A stretch of DNA of 64,000 nt from Robertmurraya sp047302285 (GTDB taxonomy: Bacteria; Bacillota; Bacilli; Bacillales; Cytobacillaceae), in assembly GCF_047302285.1 (NCBI RefSeq), contig NZ_CP154845.1, positions 3,596,001-3,660,000 of the forward strand, in the 5' to 3' direction. Position 1 is the first letter of the stretch; each line of letters begins with the position of its first letter. Positions 1 through 9,098 of this stretch are shown here, in pieces. The position numbers and the translations under genes were made by a program. The notes beneath the pieces were generated by a model that was not told the DNA's origin, made no database searches, and saw only the letters and a list, made by a program, of their open reading frames with translations.

Positions 1-303
1 ATTAACCACAAAGTCTAAAGGAAAGACTTTTTCGATACAATTCTCTTCGATTCCTAGTTCTTCAGAAGTTTCTCGAATCGCTGTGTGTCTTTCTGAAGGA
101 TCACTCTGGTCGACTCTTCCGCCTGGAAAACAGATTTCTCCAGGTTGCCGGCGCATTTCATAAGAACGGACCTCAAATAAAACATGGAGATCATTGTTTT
201 TTTCTATGATGGGGAGTAAAACGGCATAATTTGAATATTTGTCTCTTCCTAAAATCCCTGGCTTACGGTCTTGGAAAATATCATTAAGTTTATGTTTATC
301 CAT
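1..303 (-). CDS. Nudix hydrolase, CoA-pyrophosphatase-like (3' end beyond window)
   Basis: Nudix-family pyrophosphohydrolase; the first 101 residues are visible and the C-terminus runs off the left edge. The segment RRQPGEICFPGGRVD followed by AIRETSEELGI is the extended Nudix box seen in CoA/acyl-CoA diphosphatases, with the metal-binding RExxEE core intact. The ATG at 301-303 is preceded by a G-rich AAAGGGGG ribosome site. It is the last gene read towards the left edge, so operon partners are unknown. The Nudix fold is clear; the CoA-type substrate is inferred from the sequence just before the box. Confidence 0.85.
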   Translation of the reverse strand, partial: MDKHKLNDIFQDRKPGILGRDKYSNYAVLLPIIEKNNDLHVLFEVRSYEMRRQPGEICFPGGRVDQSDPSERHTAIRETSEELGIEENCIEKVFPLDFVVN

Positions 304-390
304 ATATCCCCCTTTGCATCTTTCCGATATTATATCTATTATAGCCTCTACCACAAACATTCATAAAGCCTGATTTACTCTAAAATTAAG

Positions 391-717
391 AAAAAAGCTC
401 CTACAAAATGTAGGAAGCTTCCAGTTTGACTAATTCTTTGATCCAAACATCTCTCACCCTTAAGCGGAGTTTTTCCTGTTATCTCCTCAAAGGAGTCCCT
501 TTTAGGGAAAATAACGGAAGATTTTCCGCTTATGGAAGGCAAAATCGTTAATTTTGGTATTTTTCGAGGGAATAGCAGGAATTTTTCCTGTTATTTCGTC
601 TCTTTTTCATGATGGTTGCTCATTAAGCGGATTTTTTCCTGTTATTTTTTCATACCGATACTCCTATTGTTTATACGAACACTTTTCCACAAGTCGAGGG
701 AATTTATAAATTCCTGG
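391..717. repeat. Long dispersed intergenic repeat, copy A
   Basis: About 320 bp, nearly the same as 48779-49096 in the same orientation. Shared landmarks in order: AGGAAGCTTCC-like start, CAAACATCTCTCACCCTTAAG, GGAGTCCCTTTTAGGG, AACGGAAGATTTTCCGCTTA, TTTTTCATGATG, and the end GTCGAGGGAATTTATAAATT. Internally it alternates AAGCGGA-TTTTTCC-type and GGAAGATTTTCC-type motifs that can pair. It fills most of the 426-bp gap between the Nudix gene and speD. No convincing ORF lies in it. Confidence 0.85.
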
Positions 718-729
718 TGTATGAAGAAA

Positions 730-1542
730 TTAATCGTCGGTTATATTGGTTCCGTAAAAAATCTCATCCATTTCTGTCACGAGCTTTTCTGTGATTTGTT
801 CTTCTTCCTCTACTGATAAATCTGCTTTCGATTGATGAAACAGATAATTAGCCAGATCAAATTCTTTTAGCTTACATTTTGTATGAAAGATATTATCTTG
901 ATACACATTCACATCAATCATATGATAGAGTTTCTTTACTTCATCGGGAATATAATTTTGAATCGAATTGATTTCATGATCGATAAAAAGCTTATGCCCT
1001 GTAATATCTCTTGTGAAACCTCTTACTCGGTAATCCATCGTCATCACATCTGTTTCAAAAGAATGAATGAGATAATTCAACGCTTTTAACGGGGAAATCT
1101 CACCACATGTGGAAACATCGATATCAGCACGAAATGTGCTAATCCCTTCATCTGGGTGCGACTCAGGATAAGTATGAACGGTAATATGACTTTTATCCAT
1201 TTGTGCGACAACAGAGCCAGGGATCGGACCTGGAGATTCTTCGAAAGCTTCCGTCTCAGATTCATCAACAGGACCTTCTGAAACAAGGATTGTCACACTC
1301 GCCCCTTGAGGAATATAATCCTGTTTGGCTACGTTTAAAATATGAGCCCCAATAATTTCAGCCACATTCGATAAGATGTTTGTCAGGCGATCCGCATTAT
1401 ACACCTCATCAATATATTCGAGGTAGGCATCTCTCTCCTCTCTCGTTTTTGTATAACAAATATCATACATATTAAAGCTTAATGATTTCGTTAAATTATT
1501 GAATCCATGTAGCTGTACAATTTGCTTCGGTGTTAGGTTCAT
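730..1542 (-). CDS. speD: S-adenosylmethionine decarboxylase proenzyme, long (E. coli-type) form
   Basis: Makes decarboxylated SAM, the aminopropyl donor for spermidine synthesis. The protein self-cleaves before Ser118 in the motif MDKSHITVHTYPESHP, and that serine becomes the pyruvoyl cofactor. Other conserved blocks are LHGFNNLTKSLSF near the N-terminus, FRADIDVSTCG, and DYRVRGFTRDI. At 270 aa it is the long enterobacterial-type enzyme (E. coli SpeD is 264 aa), not the roughly 126-aa form typical of Bacillus subtilis. I start it at the ATG ending at 1542 because AAAGGGGATTTGGCC sits just upstream; an ATG 36 nt further upstream lacks a ribosome site. It stands alone. Identification is secure from the full-length match to the family as I know it. 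Confidence 0.95.
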   Translation of the reverse strand: MNLTPKQIVQLHGFNNLTKSLSFNMYDICYTKTREERDAYLEYIDEVYNADRLTNILSNVAEIIGAHILNVAKQDYIPQGASVTILVSEGPVDESETEAFEESPGPIPGSVVAQMDKSHITVHTYPESHPDEGISTFRADIDVSTCGEISPLKALNYLIHSFETDVMTMDYRVRGFTRDITGHKLFIDHEINSIQNYIPDEVKKLYHMIDVNVYQDNIFHTKCKLKEFDLANYLFHQSKADLSVEEEEQITEKLVTEMDEIFYGTNITDD

Positions 1543-1703
1543 GGCCAAATCCCCTTTATTATTATGAAAAAGTTCCATGTTCTTATATTTTTTTGAAATG
1601 ACAATATTATGCGTAAAAATGTCAGAAGGAAATCATTTCAATCATGATAATTTAACCAACAAAAGCGCAAAATATAACGAAAATAATTGAAAGGATGAGT
1701 TTG

Positions 1704-1826
1704 ATGACAAATCGTAACGATAATCGTGAACGAAAAAATAAATATCCAAATAAGAAAAATGATACAGAATTCTCGAAGGAAATTAATATTCGTAGCGAAA
1801 AGACGAAGAAGAATTTGAAGAAATAA
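1704..1826 (+). CDS. 40-aa highly basic small protein, unknown (possibly spore-associated)
   Basis: Forty residues, starting MTNRNDNRERKNKYPNKKND and rich in Lys, Arg and Asn, with an EFSKE segment in the middle. It has a ribosome site (AAAGGATG) and a proper terminator straight after it, so it is likely a real monocistronic gene. The EFSKE motif and composition recall small Bacillus spore proteins such as YfhD, but that resemblance is weak and by eye only. It has no membrane segment and no cysteine. Confidence 0.6.
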   Translation: MTNRNDNRERKNKYPNKKNDTEFSKEINIRSEKTKKNLKK

Positions 1827-1835
1827 TTTTTTCCT

Positions 1836-1864
1836 AGGACCCCGTTTGGGTAGGGTCCTTTTCA
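1836..1864 (+). terminator. Rho-independent terminator of the 40-aa gene
   Basis: AGGACCC and GGGTCCT arms flank a 10-nt loop, followed by TTTTC. Confidence 0.8.
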
Positions 1865-1944
1865 GTTTTCCCCCTCCTGTAAGAAGGAAAACACTCGTCA
1901 CATATGGAATGTAAATATTAATACGAGAAACAGGGGGAAAGTCA

Positions 1945-3600
1945 TTGAAATACGATGTTATTGTTGTTGGGGCTGGGTTAGCAGGCTTAGTAGCTACAAC
2001 TGAATTAGCGGGAGCGGGGAAAAAGGTTCTGCTACTGGATCAAGAACCAGAAAACTCGATTGGAGGACAAGCTTGGTGGTCCTTCGGTGGCCTCTTCTTA
2101 GTTGATTCACCTGAGCAAAGACGATTGGGGATTAAGGATTCTAAAGAATTAGCGTGGCAAGATTGGCTTGGCACAGCAGGTTTTGATCGGGATGACGATG
2201 AAGATTATTGGGGAAAAAAATGGGCTGAAGCTTATGTTGATTTCGCTGCTGGTGAAATAAGAGAATGGCTTCATCAAATGGGAGTTCGCTTTTTCCCTGT
2301 CGTCGGTTGGGCCGAACGCGGCGGGTATTTAGCAGAAGGTCATGGCAACTCAGTTCCACGCTTCCATATCGTCTGGGGTACTGGTCCTGGAATTGTACAA
2401 CCTTTTGAAGAAAGAGTAAAAAGGGGGATTGCAACTGGACTTATTGACTATCGACCACGACACCGAGTAAATGAACTGATAACGGAGAATGGATCTGTCG
2501 TTGGAGCAAAAGGTGATGTTCTCGTGCCGAGCAATGCAGCACGGGGAGAAGAAAGTTCTCGAGAAGTGGTTGGAGAATTCGAGTTTCACGCTGAAGCCGT
2601 ATTAGTCTCAAGTGGTGGGATTGGAGGAAATTTCGACCTTATCCGCAAAAATTGGCCATCTCGCTTAGGGGAACCTCCAAAAAAGTTGATTTCAGGTGTT
2701 CCTGCACATGTAGACGGACGCATGCTTGCCATTACAGAGCGTGCTGGTGGCAGAATTGTCAATCGAGATCGGATGTGGCACTACACAGAAGGAATAAAAA
2801 ATTGGAACCCTGTATGGCCGAATCATGGTATTCGTATTCTCCCAGGACCCTCTTCAATTTGGTTAGATGCAAAAGGTAACCGCTTTCCTACTCCGATTTT
2901 TCCTGGCTTCGACACACTCGGAACGCTCGAAGCGATTCAGAAATCAGGCTATGATTACTCTTGGTTTATCCTTACAGAAAAGATCATCGAAAAGGAATTT
3001 GCCCTTTCTGGCTCTGAACAGAATCCTGATCTGACTGGAAAAAGTATTAAGAAAGTTTTATCAAGAATCCTTCCAGGTCCAACTGCTCCAGTAAAAGCAT
3101 TCTTGGACAAGGGGGAAGATTTCATCATCGCTGATACTTTATCCGAATTAGTAGAGGGAATGAATAGACTTACAGGAGAAAATCTATTGAGCCTCTCTCA
3201 TATCGAAAGACAGCTAGTCGCGAGAGATCGAGAGTTGGATAATAAATTCACAAAGGATTTGCAAATTACTGCAATGCACGGGGCACGGAATTATATCGGT
3301 GATAAACTCATTCGGGTCGCAAAACCACATAAAATTTTGGACCATAAAAATGGTCCTTTAATTGCTGTTCGTTTAAATATCGTCAGTAGAAAAACACTAG
3401 GTGGTTTACAAACCGACCTATCTGGAAGAGTGTTAGCTGAAGATGGAAACCCTGTTCCAGGTCTCTATGCCGCAGGTGAAGTTTCTGGATTTGGCGGTGG
3501 TGGCATTCATGGCTATCGTTCGCTGGAGGGTACGTTTGTTGGTGGCTGTCTTTTTACTGGGAGACAAGCTGGACGAGCTTTGGCGGAGGAATTAGATTAA
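1945..3600 (+). CDS. FAD-dependent dehydrogenase of the fumarate reductase/ketosteroid-dehydrogenase type
   Basis: A 551-aa flavoprotein. It has an N-terminal dinucleotide-binding motif (VVGAGLAG, residues 7-14) and an acidic residue at the end of the second strand (LLLDQE). The C-terminal FAD-binding block GLYAAGEVSGFGGGG is followed by a GTFVGGCLFTGRQAG ending. This is the layout of FAD-binding dehydrogenases related to 3-ketosteroid-delta-1-dehydrogenase and fumarate reductase. The long central insert SGGIGGNFDLI is also typical. The start is TTG at 1945 behind CAGGGGGAAA. It is monocistronic with a terminator right after. The family is clear; the substrate cannot be told from the sequence. 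Confidence 0.85.
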   Translation: MKYDVIVVGAGLAGLVATTELAGAGKKVLLLDQEPENSIGGQAWWSFGGLFLVDSPEQRRLGIKDSKELAWQDWLGTAGFDRDDDEDYWGKKWAEAYVDFAAGEIREWLHQMGVRFFPVVGWAERGGYLAEGHGNSVPRFHIVWGTGPGIVQPFEERVKRGIATGLIDYRPRHRVNELITENGSVVGAKGDVLVPSNAARGEESSREVVGEFEFHAEAVLVSSGGIGGNFDLIRKNWPSRLGEPPKKLISGVPAHVDGRMLAITERAGGRIVNRDRMWHYTEGIKNWNPVWPNHGIRILPGPSSIWLDAKGNRFPTPIFPGFDTLGTLEAIQKSGYDYSWFILTEKIIEKEFALSGSEQNPDLTGKSIKKVLSRILPGPTAPVKAFLDKGEDFIIADTLSELVEGMNRLTGENLLSLSHIERQLVARDRELDNKFTKDLQITAMHGARNYIGDKLIRVAKPHKILDHKNGPLIAVRLNIVSRKTLGGLQTDLSGRVLAEDGNPVPGLYAAGEVSGFGGGGIHGYRSLEGTFVGGCLFTGRQAGRALAEELD

Positions 3601-3607
3601 TAGAACG

Positions 3608-3643
3608 AAATCCCTAGCACTCCAAGTGATAGGGATTTTTTCG
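3608..3643. terminator. Terminator shared by convergent genes
   Basis: AAATCCCTA and TAGGGATTT arms followed by a T-run on the plus strand, with an A-run before the left arm that can serve the opposite strand. It lies between the dehydrogenase and the convergent methyltransferase. Confidence 0.75.
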
Positions 3644-3646
3644 TAG

Positions 3647-4432
3647 TTATTTCTTTTTACAAAGAACCATCCATTCGTCAATTTCGTGGGACTGTACTTC
3701 TCCATCAACTATCTCGATTGCGAAGTATTCTTTAAGCTCTTCAGTCGCGCTTAACAATAATTGCTCAACCTCGTCCCTCTGTTCCTGATTTTCGGTCGTT
3801 ACATTTACCCATACTGGAAACATAAATTTCTTTTTTCTTTGTCTAGATTGACCTTCTTCAAGATCACTGTTTTGAAAAAGTTTTCTCCACTCCGATATCG
3901 ACAGGCAACGTCCATGACTTTTATCTCTTAATTTTTCAACTTGATTCATGAATTCACCTTTATCTGAATCCTCTGGGGCAATATTATCAATTAATAGAAA
4001 CTGACTCCTTGGTTTAAGTACCCTACTGACCTCTCTAATGAAATGACCAGGATTTGGAAAATGATGCGGAGCAATCCGACACGTTACTTCGTCAAAAGTA
4101 TTGTCTAAAAAAGGTAGTGATTCCGCATCTGCCAAAACATAATGTATGTTTTTGTATTGTGTTCTTAGATGCTTCGCCGTATTAGACAACATTTCTTTCG
4201 TCAGATCTGTCGCAAGTACAGTAGCAACATGAGGAGACAATGTTTTGGCCACATGTCCCCCACCTGTCGCAATATCCAGGACAATAGAATCCGACTTTGG
4301 ATTCAACCATTCTACGATTAACGGAAGGTCAGTCCCTTGTGAATGAGATTCACTCGTCACATATTTTTCGGCATTCTTTCCAAAAACGTTTTTTACGAGG
4401 TTTTTTGCTTCTTTATTGCTCAGGGTGATCAT
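3647..4432 (-). CDS. Class I SAM-dependent methyltransferase (UbiE/YcgJ-like)
   Basis: A 261-aa methyltransferase. SAM motif I is VLDIATGGGHVA at about residues 51-62, motif II has acidic ATDLT, and motif IV is PFLDNTFDEVTCRIAPHHFP. The Rossmann core spans residues 45-160, and the C-terminal part is less conserved. This is the architecture of UbiE-like small-molecule methyltransferases. The start ATG has an AAAGGATG ribosome site. It is a single gene convergent to the flavin dehydrogenase. The substrate is unknown. Confidence 0.8.
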   Translation of the reverse strand: MITLSNKEAKNLVKNVFGKNAEKYVTSESHSQGTDLPLIVEWLNPKSDSIVLDIATGGGHVAKTLSPHVATVLATDLTKEMLSNTAKHLRTQYKNIHYVLADAESLPFLDNTFDEVTCRIAPHHFPNPGHFIREVSRVLKPRSQFLLIDNIAPEDSDKGEFMNQVEKLRDKSHGRCLSISEWRKLFQNSDLEEGQSRQRKKKFMFPVWVNVTTENQEQRDEVEQLLLSATEELKEYFAIEIVDGEVQSHEIDEWMVLCKKK

Positions 4433-4703
4433 CCTTTCTCAAATTGATAGATTTATTGCTCTAGTAAACTAAGATTTCGAGAGTGGTTTTGATGATTCCT
4501 GCTTTTTATAGTGAACTATACAATGGTTTAACACAAGAACGTACTTATGTATAACGAGAATATCAGTTATACTAATTTAATTCTCCATATCCAAACATAT
4601 CAAAACCCTCTCTAATATAGAATATATGCTAACTTTTAAAATCTACTTTATGTAAATAAGGACCTTGAAAGGAGGAAGCAAATAAAAAGTATTTACAACA
4701 GCC

Positions 4704-4730
4704 AAAAAGGCCAGCATCGCTGACCTGTTC
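4704..4730 (-). terminator. Terminator of the catabolic operon
   Basis: Read on the minus strand, AGGTCAGC and GCTGGCCT arms (one mismatch) with a 3-nt loop are followed by TTTTT. It lies 42 bp beyond the last gene of the operon. In the rest of the 339-bp gap (4433-4771) I see nothing recognisable apart from AT-rich promoter-like sequence upstream of the methyltransferase. Confidence 0.7.
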
Positions 4731-4771
4731 TAGTGCTTTCAATATCTTCTTTTTATAAAACACTTCAAACG

Positions 4772-5764
4772 TTAAATAGTAAATGCTTCAAATGTTTGCT
4801 TTGCAAATAAATCTTCTACATTTAATTTATTCTTAATTAATCCATCTTGGTAAGAATAGTTAATCATTGCTTGTAAGGTTTTATAATTATCCTCAAATCC
4901 ATACGGCCAGAAGTCATCACCCAATATACTTCTCGTTTTTTCTAATTCTGGAATTAGCCAAGGAATAGTAGCTTTTAATGCTGCTGTTTGTTCAAAGCCT
5001 TCATAAACTTTTTTCTTTGCTTCTACAAAAGCTTTATAAAGATTCTGAGCAACCCAAGGATGTTTCTCCATGATTTCATTTTTTATCGCAACAACATGCA
5101 TAATCGGATATATTCCCGTTCTTAAATAATATTCTTTTTCCACATCAACGTAATTTGTAAACAATCTTTCAATGTTTGAAGAACCTTTTAAGAAAGAAGA
5201 TGGCGCACGTGGACCGATAAATGCATCTATTTCACCGCTTTCCAACATCTCGTTTAAAGTTTGGGTATCTCCTATTTGCTGAATATCAATGTACGCTGGT
5301 AAATCAAGCTTGATTTTTTCGATGCGACCTGGTGTTTCCTGACCTCCTGTATACCAATGCACATCAGACCGATCAACACCATATTCGTCATTTAAAATTC
5401 CACGGAGCCAAACGCATGCGGTAAGCTGATACTCTGGAATTCCAACACGCTTTCCTTTTAAATCCTCTGGTTTTTGAATACCAGAGTTTTTATTAATATA
5501 AATTCCAGAATGGCGAAACATTCGAGATAAAAAAACGGGTATTGCTGTAAAATTTGGATATCCACGATCACGTGATATTAAATACGAAGAAAATGATAGC
5601 TCTGCAACATCAAATTCTTGGTGACGCATCATCCGAAAAAACGTTTCTTCAACCGGCATATTTAACCAGTTCAAATCGATTCCATCCGCCTTAACAGACC
5701 CATCGATTAGCGGGTAAATCCTGTCATAGTCCCAACATGCAAACGATAAATTTAGTTTAGACAT
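4772..5764 (-). CDS. 4,5-dihydroxyphthalate decarboxylase-like / NMT1-type binding-fold protein
   Basis: A 330-aa soluble protein with the substrate-binding-protein fold of the NMT1/SsuA group but no signal peptide or lipobox. N-terminal LSFACWDYDR, the block MPVEETFFRMMRHQEFDVAE, and DLKGKRVGIPEYQLTA match the 4,5-dihydroxyphthalate decarboxylase (Pht5) branch, cytoplasmic enzymes on this fold. It is the last gene of the minus-strand cluster, 25 bp after the aldehyde dehydrogenase. The ribosome site AGGAGGAG precedes the ATG. Family assignment is good. Decarboxylation of a phthalate-like compound is an inference from the family and from its neighbours. Confidence 0.75.
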   Translation of the reverse strand: MSKLNLSFACWDYDRIYPLIDGSVKADGIDLNWLNMPVEETFFRMMRHQEFDVAELSFSSYLISRDRGYPNFTAIPVFLSRMFRHSGIYINKNSGIQKPEDLKGKRVGIPEYQLTACVWLRGILNDEYGVDRSDVHWYTGGQETPGRIEKIKLDLPAYIDIQQIGDTQTLNEMLESGEIDAFIGPRAPSSFLKGSSNIERLFTNYVDVEKEYYLRTGIYPIMHVVAIKNEIMEKHPWVAQNLYKAFVEAKKKVYEGFEQTAALKATIPWLIPELEKTRSILGDDFWPYGFEDNYKTLQAMINYSYQDGLIKNKLNVEDLFAKQTFEAFTI

Positions 5765-5789
5765 ACTAACTCCTCCTACTAATAGACTA

Positions 5790-7304
5790 TTAATCTACAA
5801 TCACATTTACAGTTTTTATTTGGGTGTAACTATATAGCTCTTCAATTGACTCCTCACTATCAAGACCACTGTTTTTATAGCCACTAAACGGCAAACCTAC
5901 ATAATGTCGAGAAGATTGATTAATCCAAATAACACCAGATTGAATTTCTCGACTAAATCGTACAGCCTTCTTAATATCATTTGTCCAAAGGGAAGCTGTT
6001 AGTCCAAATTCTGTACTGTTTGCTTGATTCAAAACTTCCTCTTCTTCATTCCACTTAATGATTGAAAGTACGGGCCCAAATACTTCTTCTTGAGCAATCC
6101 TCATACTTGAATCCACACCATCAAAAATGGTTGGTTCAACAAAATATCCATTCTTCAATTCTGGTAAGCTTGGATGATGTCCTCCGTATATTAATTTAGC
6201 TCCTTCTTCCTTACCTAACGAGATATAATAATTCACCTTATCGTACTGCGATTTTGAAACGAGGCACCCCATCGTCGTAGAAGGATCAATTGGCATCCCA
6301 AGTTTGATATTACTTTCCATCTTTGCAATCAGCTTCTGCACAAACTCATCATGGATATATTCATGAATAAACAATCTGCTGGTCGATCCGCATGATTGGC
6401 CCTGAACGGAGCAAAAGTTCATTCCATTGAATACACCATCAACTGCACCGTCAATGTCTGCATCTGGAAAAACGATCATTGGATTTTTCCCGCCTAACTC
6501 TAGTGAAATATGTTTAACTGCCGTTTGTGCAGCCGCTTCTTGGATTCTCATTCCAGTAGAGACGCTGCCGATTAGTGATATTCTTTTAATATGTGGATGC
6601 TGAACTAATGCATTCCCAGTAATAGGGCCATCTCCCGTTATTATATTAATCACTCCAGCGGGGAGGATCTTATTTATTAGCTCCGCAAAATACATGCAAG
6701 CTAAAGGGTCTTGATCAGGAGCCTTTAAGATAACCGTATTTCCCATAACTATAGGTGCTACAATTTTAGTAGCTGCAAACATCAAAGGGTGATTATATGG
6801 CACGATTCTAGCTACAACTCCATACGGTTCTCTCGTCGTAAAATGCCAATTTCCTTCAGTGGAAGGAAAAGTTTGCCCCTTTACATCTAACGCTGTGCCA
6901 GCTAGGTATGCCATACTATCACAAGCAATATCAACATCCTTTAGCATTCCTTGTAGTGGGTTTCCAGAATTTAAAGCATCAATCAAAGCCAAGTCCTCTT
7001 TATGTTCCTTTAGAATATCAATAATTCTATATATAAATTTCACTCTTTCCGTTACTGGTACATTACGCCACTTTTCAAACGCCTCAAAAGCTGCATGATA
7101 CGCATCTTCAATATCTTCATTTTGTGCAAACGGGACTGTTGCAAGAAGCTCTTGGGTTGCTGGATTATATGTTTCTATTGTTTGACCTGACTTAGCTGAA
7201 ACAAACTCCCCATTTATAAGCATCTCCCATGGTCTATTTAGTAGTTTCTGCACACGTACCTTATTTTCGTGATAATCCTTCATTTTTTCCTCGTACCTGT
7301 TCAT
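5790..7304 (-). CDS. NAD(P)-dependent aldehyde dehydrogenase
   Basis: Oxidises an aldehyde to the acid. The 504-aa protein has all key residues: Asn171 in VPYNHP, Glu269 in SLELGGKNP, catalytic Cys305 in QGQSCGS, and EEVFGPVLS near residue 400. I start at the ATG ending at 7304, nine bases after AAAGGAGTG; a GTG three codons upstream is too close to the ribosome site. It sits between the ThDP enzyme and the dihydroxyphthalate-decarboxylase-like gene. That placement suggests it removes the aldehyde made by decarboxylation of a 2-oxo acid. The exact substrate is not deducible. Confidence 0.9.
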   Translation of the reverse strand: MNRYEEKMKDYHENKVRVQKLLNRPWEMLINGEFVSAKSGQTIETYNPATQELLATVPFAQNEDIEDAYHAAFEAFEKWRNVPVTERVKFIYRIIDILKEHKEDLALIDALNSGNPLQGMLKDVDIACDSMAYLAGTALDVKGQTFPSTEGNWHFTTREPYGVVARIVPYNHPLMFAATKIVAPIVMGNTVILKAPDQDPLACMYFAELINKILPAGVINIITGDGPITGNALVQHPHIKRISLIGSVSTGMRIQEAAAQTAVKHISLELGGKNPMIVFPDADIDGAVDGVFNGMNFCSVQGQSCGSTSRLFIHEYIHDEFVQKLIAKMESNIKLGMPIDPSTTMGCLVSKSQYDKVNYYISLGKEEGAKLIYGGHHPSLPELKNGYFVEPTIFDGVDSSMRIAQEEVFGPVLSIIKWNEEEEVLNQANSTEFGLTASLWTNDIKKAVRFSREIQSGVIWINQSSRHYVGLPFSGYKNSGLDSEESIEELYSYTQIKTVNVIVD

Positions 7305-7347
7305 TCTATTCACACTCCTTTTTCTAGAAGTTCGCTGCCCCTATCTA

Positions 7348-9033
7348 TTAATCTATTTTTTCTGCTCCGATTGGGGTTAATCCTTCAGGTAAACCCTCAA
7401 ATTGGTCCTGAATAATATCTATAACTGCTGGTTTTCCAGATGCAATCGCTCTTTCAATAGCAGGAAGAAGATCATCAGCAGATTCAATTCTTTCCCCATA
7501 TGCATTCAACAGCTTTGCATACTCTGCAAAATCAGGATTATCATAAAAGACCCCTAAATACTTTCCACCATACGTATTTTTTTGACGATCTCTTGTGTTT
7601 CCAAATGAGAAATTATTAACAATCAGACATATAACGGGTATATTCTCGCGTACCGCAGTTTCTAGGTCTTGTGCCACCATCCAGAAAGAACCATCCCCTA
7701 TAATAGAGAGAACCAATTCTTCAGGTCGTGCCAATTTTATACCCATTGCAGCTGGTAAGCCCCAGCCCATTGACCCTCCTGCTGAACCGTAATATTTCTT
7801 AGATTCTTTGATTTGAAGGTATCTTTGTGCCCAAACTCCAAATGTAGGCACATCCATAACCAAAGATGGATTATGTTTATTAATAACTTCTTGTACACTT
7901 ACTACCAAATCATGCGAAGAAACGTATTCTGTTGGAGAATCTTTAGGTAATTTTGATTCCTGAACTAATCTTTCTGATTCTTCTTGGATCCATTTTTTTC
8001 TATTAACTACCGTATTTTTCTCGGTTTCAATTTCCGGTAAAATTCGAGTCATACTTTTGAGGGTCAAAGCAGCATCTCCGCACAATCCTAATTTTATCTC
8101 ATAGATTTTCCCGATTTCTTCAGGATCTATATCCAGTTGGATAATATCTGTTTTTTCAGAAATTAAAGTCCACTTTTTCGTTGTAAATTCTGAAAAATGA
8201 CAGCCTATTGAAAAAATAACATCTGCATCAGCGACTAACCGTTCACTCACTTCATAAGCTCCATACCCAAGTGTCCCAAAATACAAAGAATGATTATTCG
8301 GAAATACATCTTTTCTCAACCATGTCGTGATGACTGGTAATTGCAAAATTTCTGCAAGTTGAACAATATCAGATGTAGCTGTACTGCTCCCACCACCCAA
8401 TAATACCACTGGGTTCTTTGCCTTATTAATCATTTGTAGTGCTTCTCTAATATCTTCAAGTGCAGGCATCGAATATTTTTGACGATGTTTTTGGTGGAAT
8501 TTTATTTGTTCAACCTTTTCAGACAATAAATTAAAAGGAATTGAAACCATGACTGGTCGTGGACGCCCGCTAGCAGCAGTCCGAACTGCTCTTTGTAATA
8601 GTTCTGGGATTCGTTTAGCATGATGAATTTCCATTGACCATTTTGTAACAGGCTCGAAAAATTTGATCAGGTCCATTTCCTCAAAAGCTTCTCGATAATA
8701 ATGTTCATCTGAAACCTGCCCGATTAGAGCTAGAACCGGAACTGATTCTGCATAAGAATTGTGTAAGCCTATTGTCATATTGGCTGCACCTGGCCCTCTG
8801 GAAGCTAAACAAACACCGATATCCCCATCCTTAGTTGCTCGAGAATAACCATCTGCCATAAAAGCAGCTACTTGTTCATGACGAACTGTAACAAAACGTA
8901 TTTGTTCATCTTCATATAATTCATTTAACAACGGCATAATCGTTGTTCCAGGTAATCCAAAAACATATTTTATACCTTCTCTTTTTAATGCTTCAATTGT
9001 TACTGCCGCACCTGTCATTTCTTGAACAATCAT
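7348..9033 (-). CDS. Thiamine-diphosphate-dependent decarboxylase/acetolactate-synthase-like enzyme
   Basis: A 561-aa enzyme with the three-domain layout of the acetolactate synthase/benzoylformate decarboxylase family. The N-terminal PYR domain has the activating Glu53 in RHEQVAAFMA. A central domain follows (about residues 190-330). The C-terminal PP domain carries IGDGSFWM with a NN about 25 residues later, which binds Mg-ThDP. The start ATG has TAAGGAGAGATAGTCA upstream. It is encoded with a carboxylate transporter and an aldehyde dehydrogenase, so decarboxylation of an imported or derived 2-oxo acid is more likely than branched-chain amino acid synthesis, and there is no small ALS subunit nearby. 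Confidence 0.8.
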   Translation of the reverse strand: MIVQEMTGAAVTIEALKREGIKYVFGLPGTTIMPLLNELYEDEQIRFVTVRHEQVAAFMADGYSRATKDGDIGVCLASRGPGAANMTIGLHNSYAESVPVLALIGQVSDEHYYREAFEEMDLIKFFEPVTKWSMEIHHAKRIPELLQRAVRTAASGRPRPVMVSIPFNLLSEKVEQIKFHQKHRQKYSMPALEDIREALQMINKAKNPVVLLGGGSSTATSDIVQLAEILQLPVITTWLRKDVFPNNHSLYFGTLGYGAYEVSERLVADADVIFSIGCHFSEFTTKKWTLISEKTDIIQLDIDPEEIGKIYEIKLGLCGDAALTLKSMTRILPEIETEKNTVVNRKKWIQEESERLVQESKLPKDSPTEYVSSHDLVVSVQEVINKHNPSLVMDVPTFGVWAQRYLQIKESKKYYGSAGGSMGWGLPAAMGIKLARPEELVLSIIGDGSFWMVAQDLETAVRENIPVICLIVNNFSFGNTRDRQKNTYGGKYLGVFYDNPDFAEYAKLLNAYGERIESADDLLPAIERAIASGKPAVIDIIQDQFEGLPEGLTPIGAEKID

Positions 9034-9098
9034 TGACTATCTCTCCTTACCGCTTGGTAAACTACGAAATTACCTATCTATTTAATGAGAGCTACATC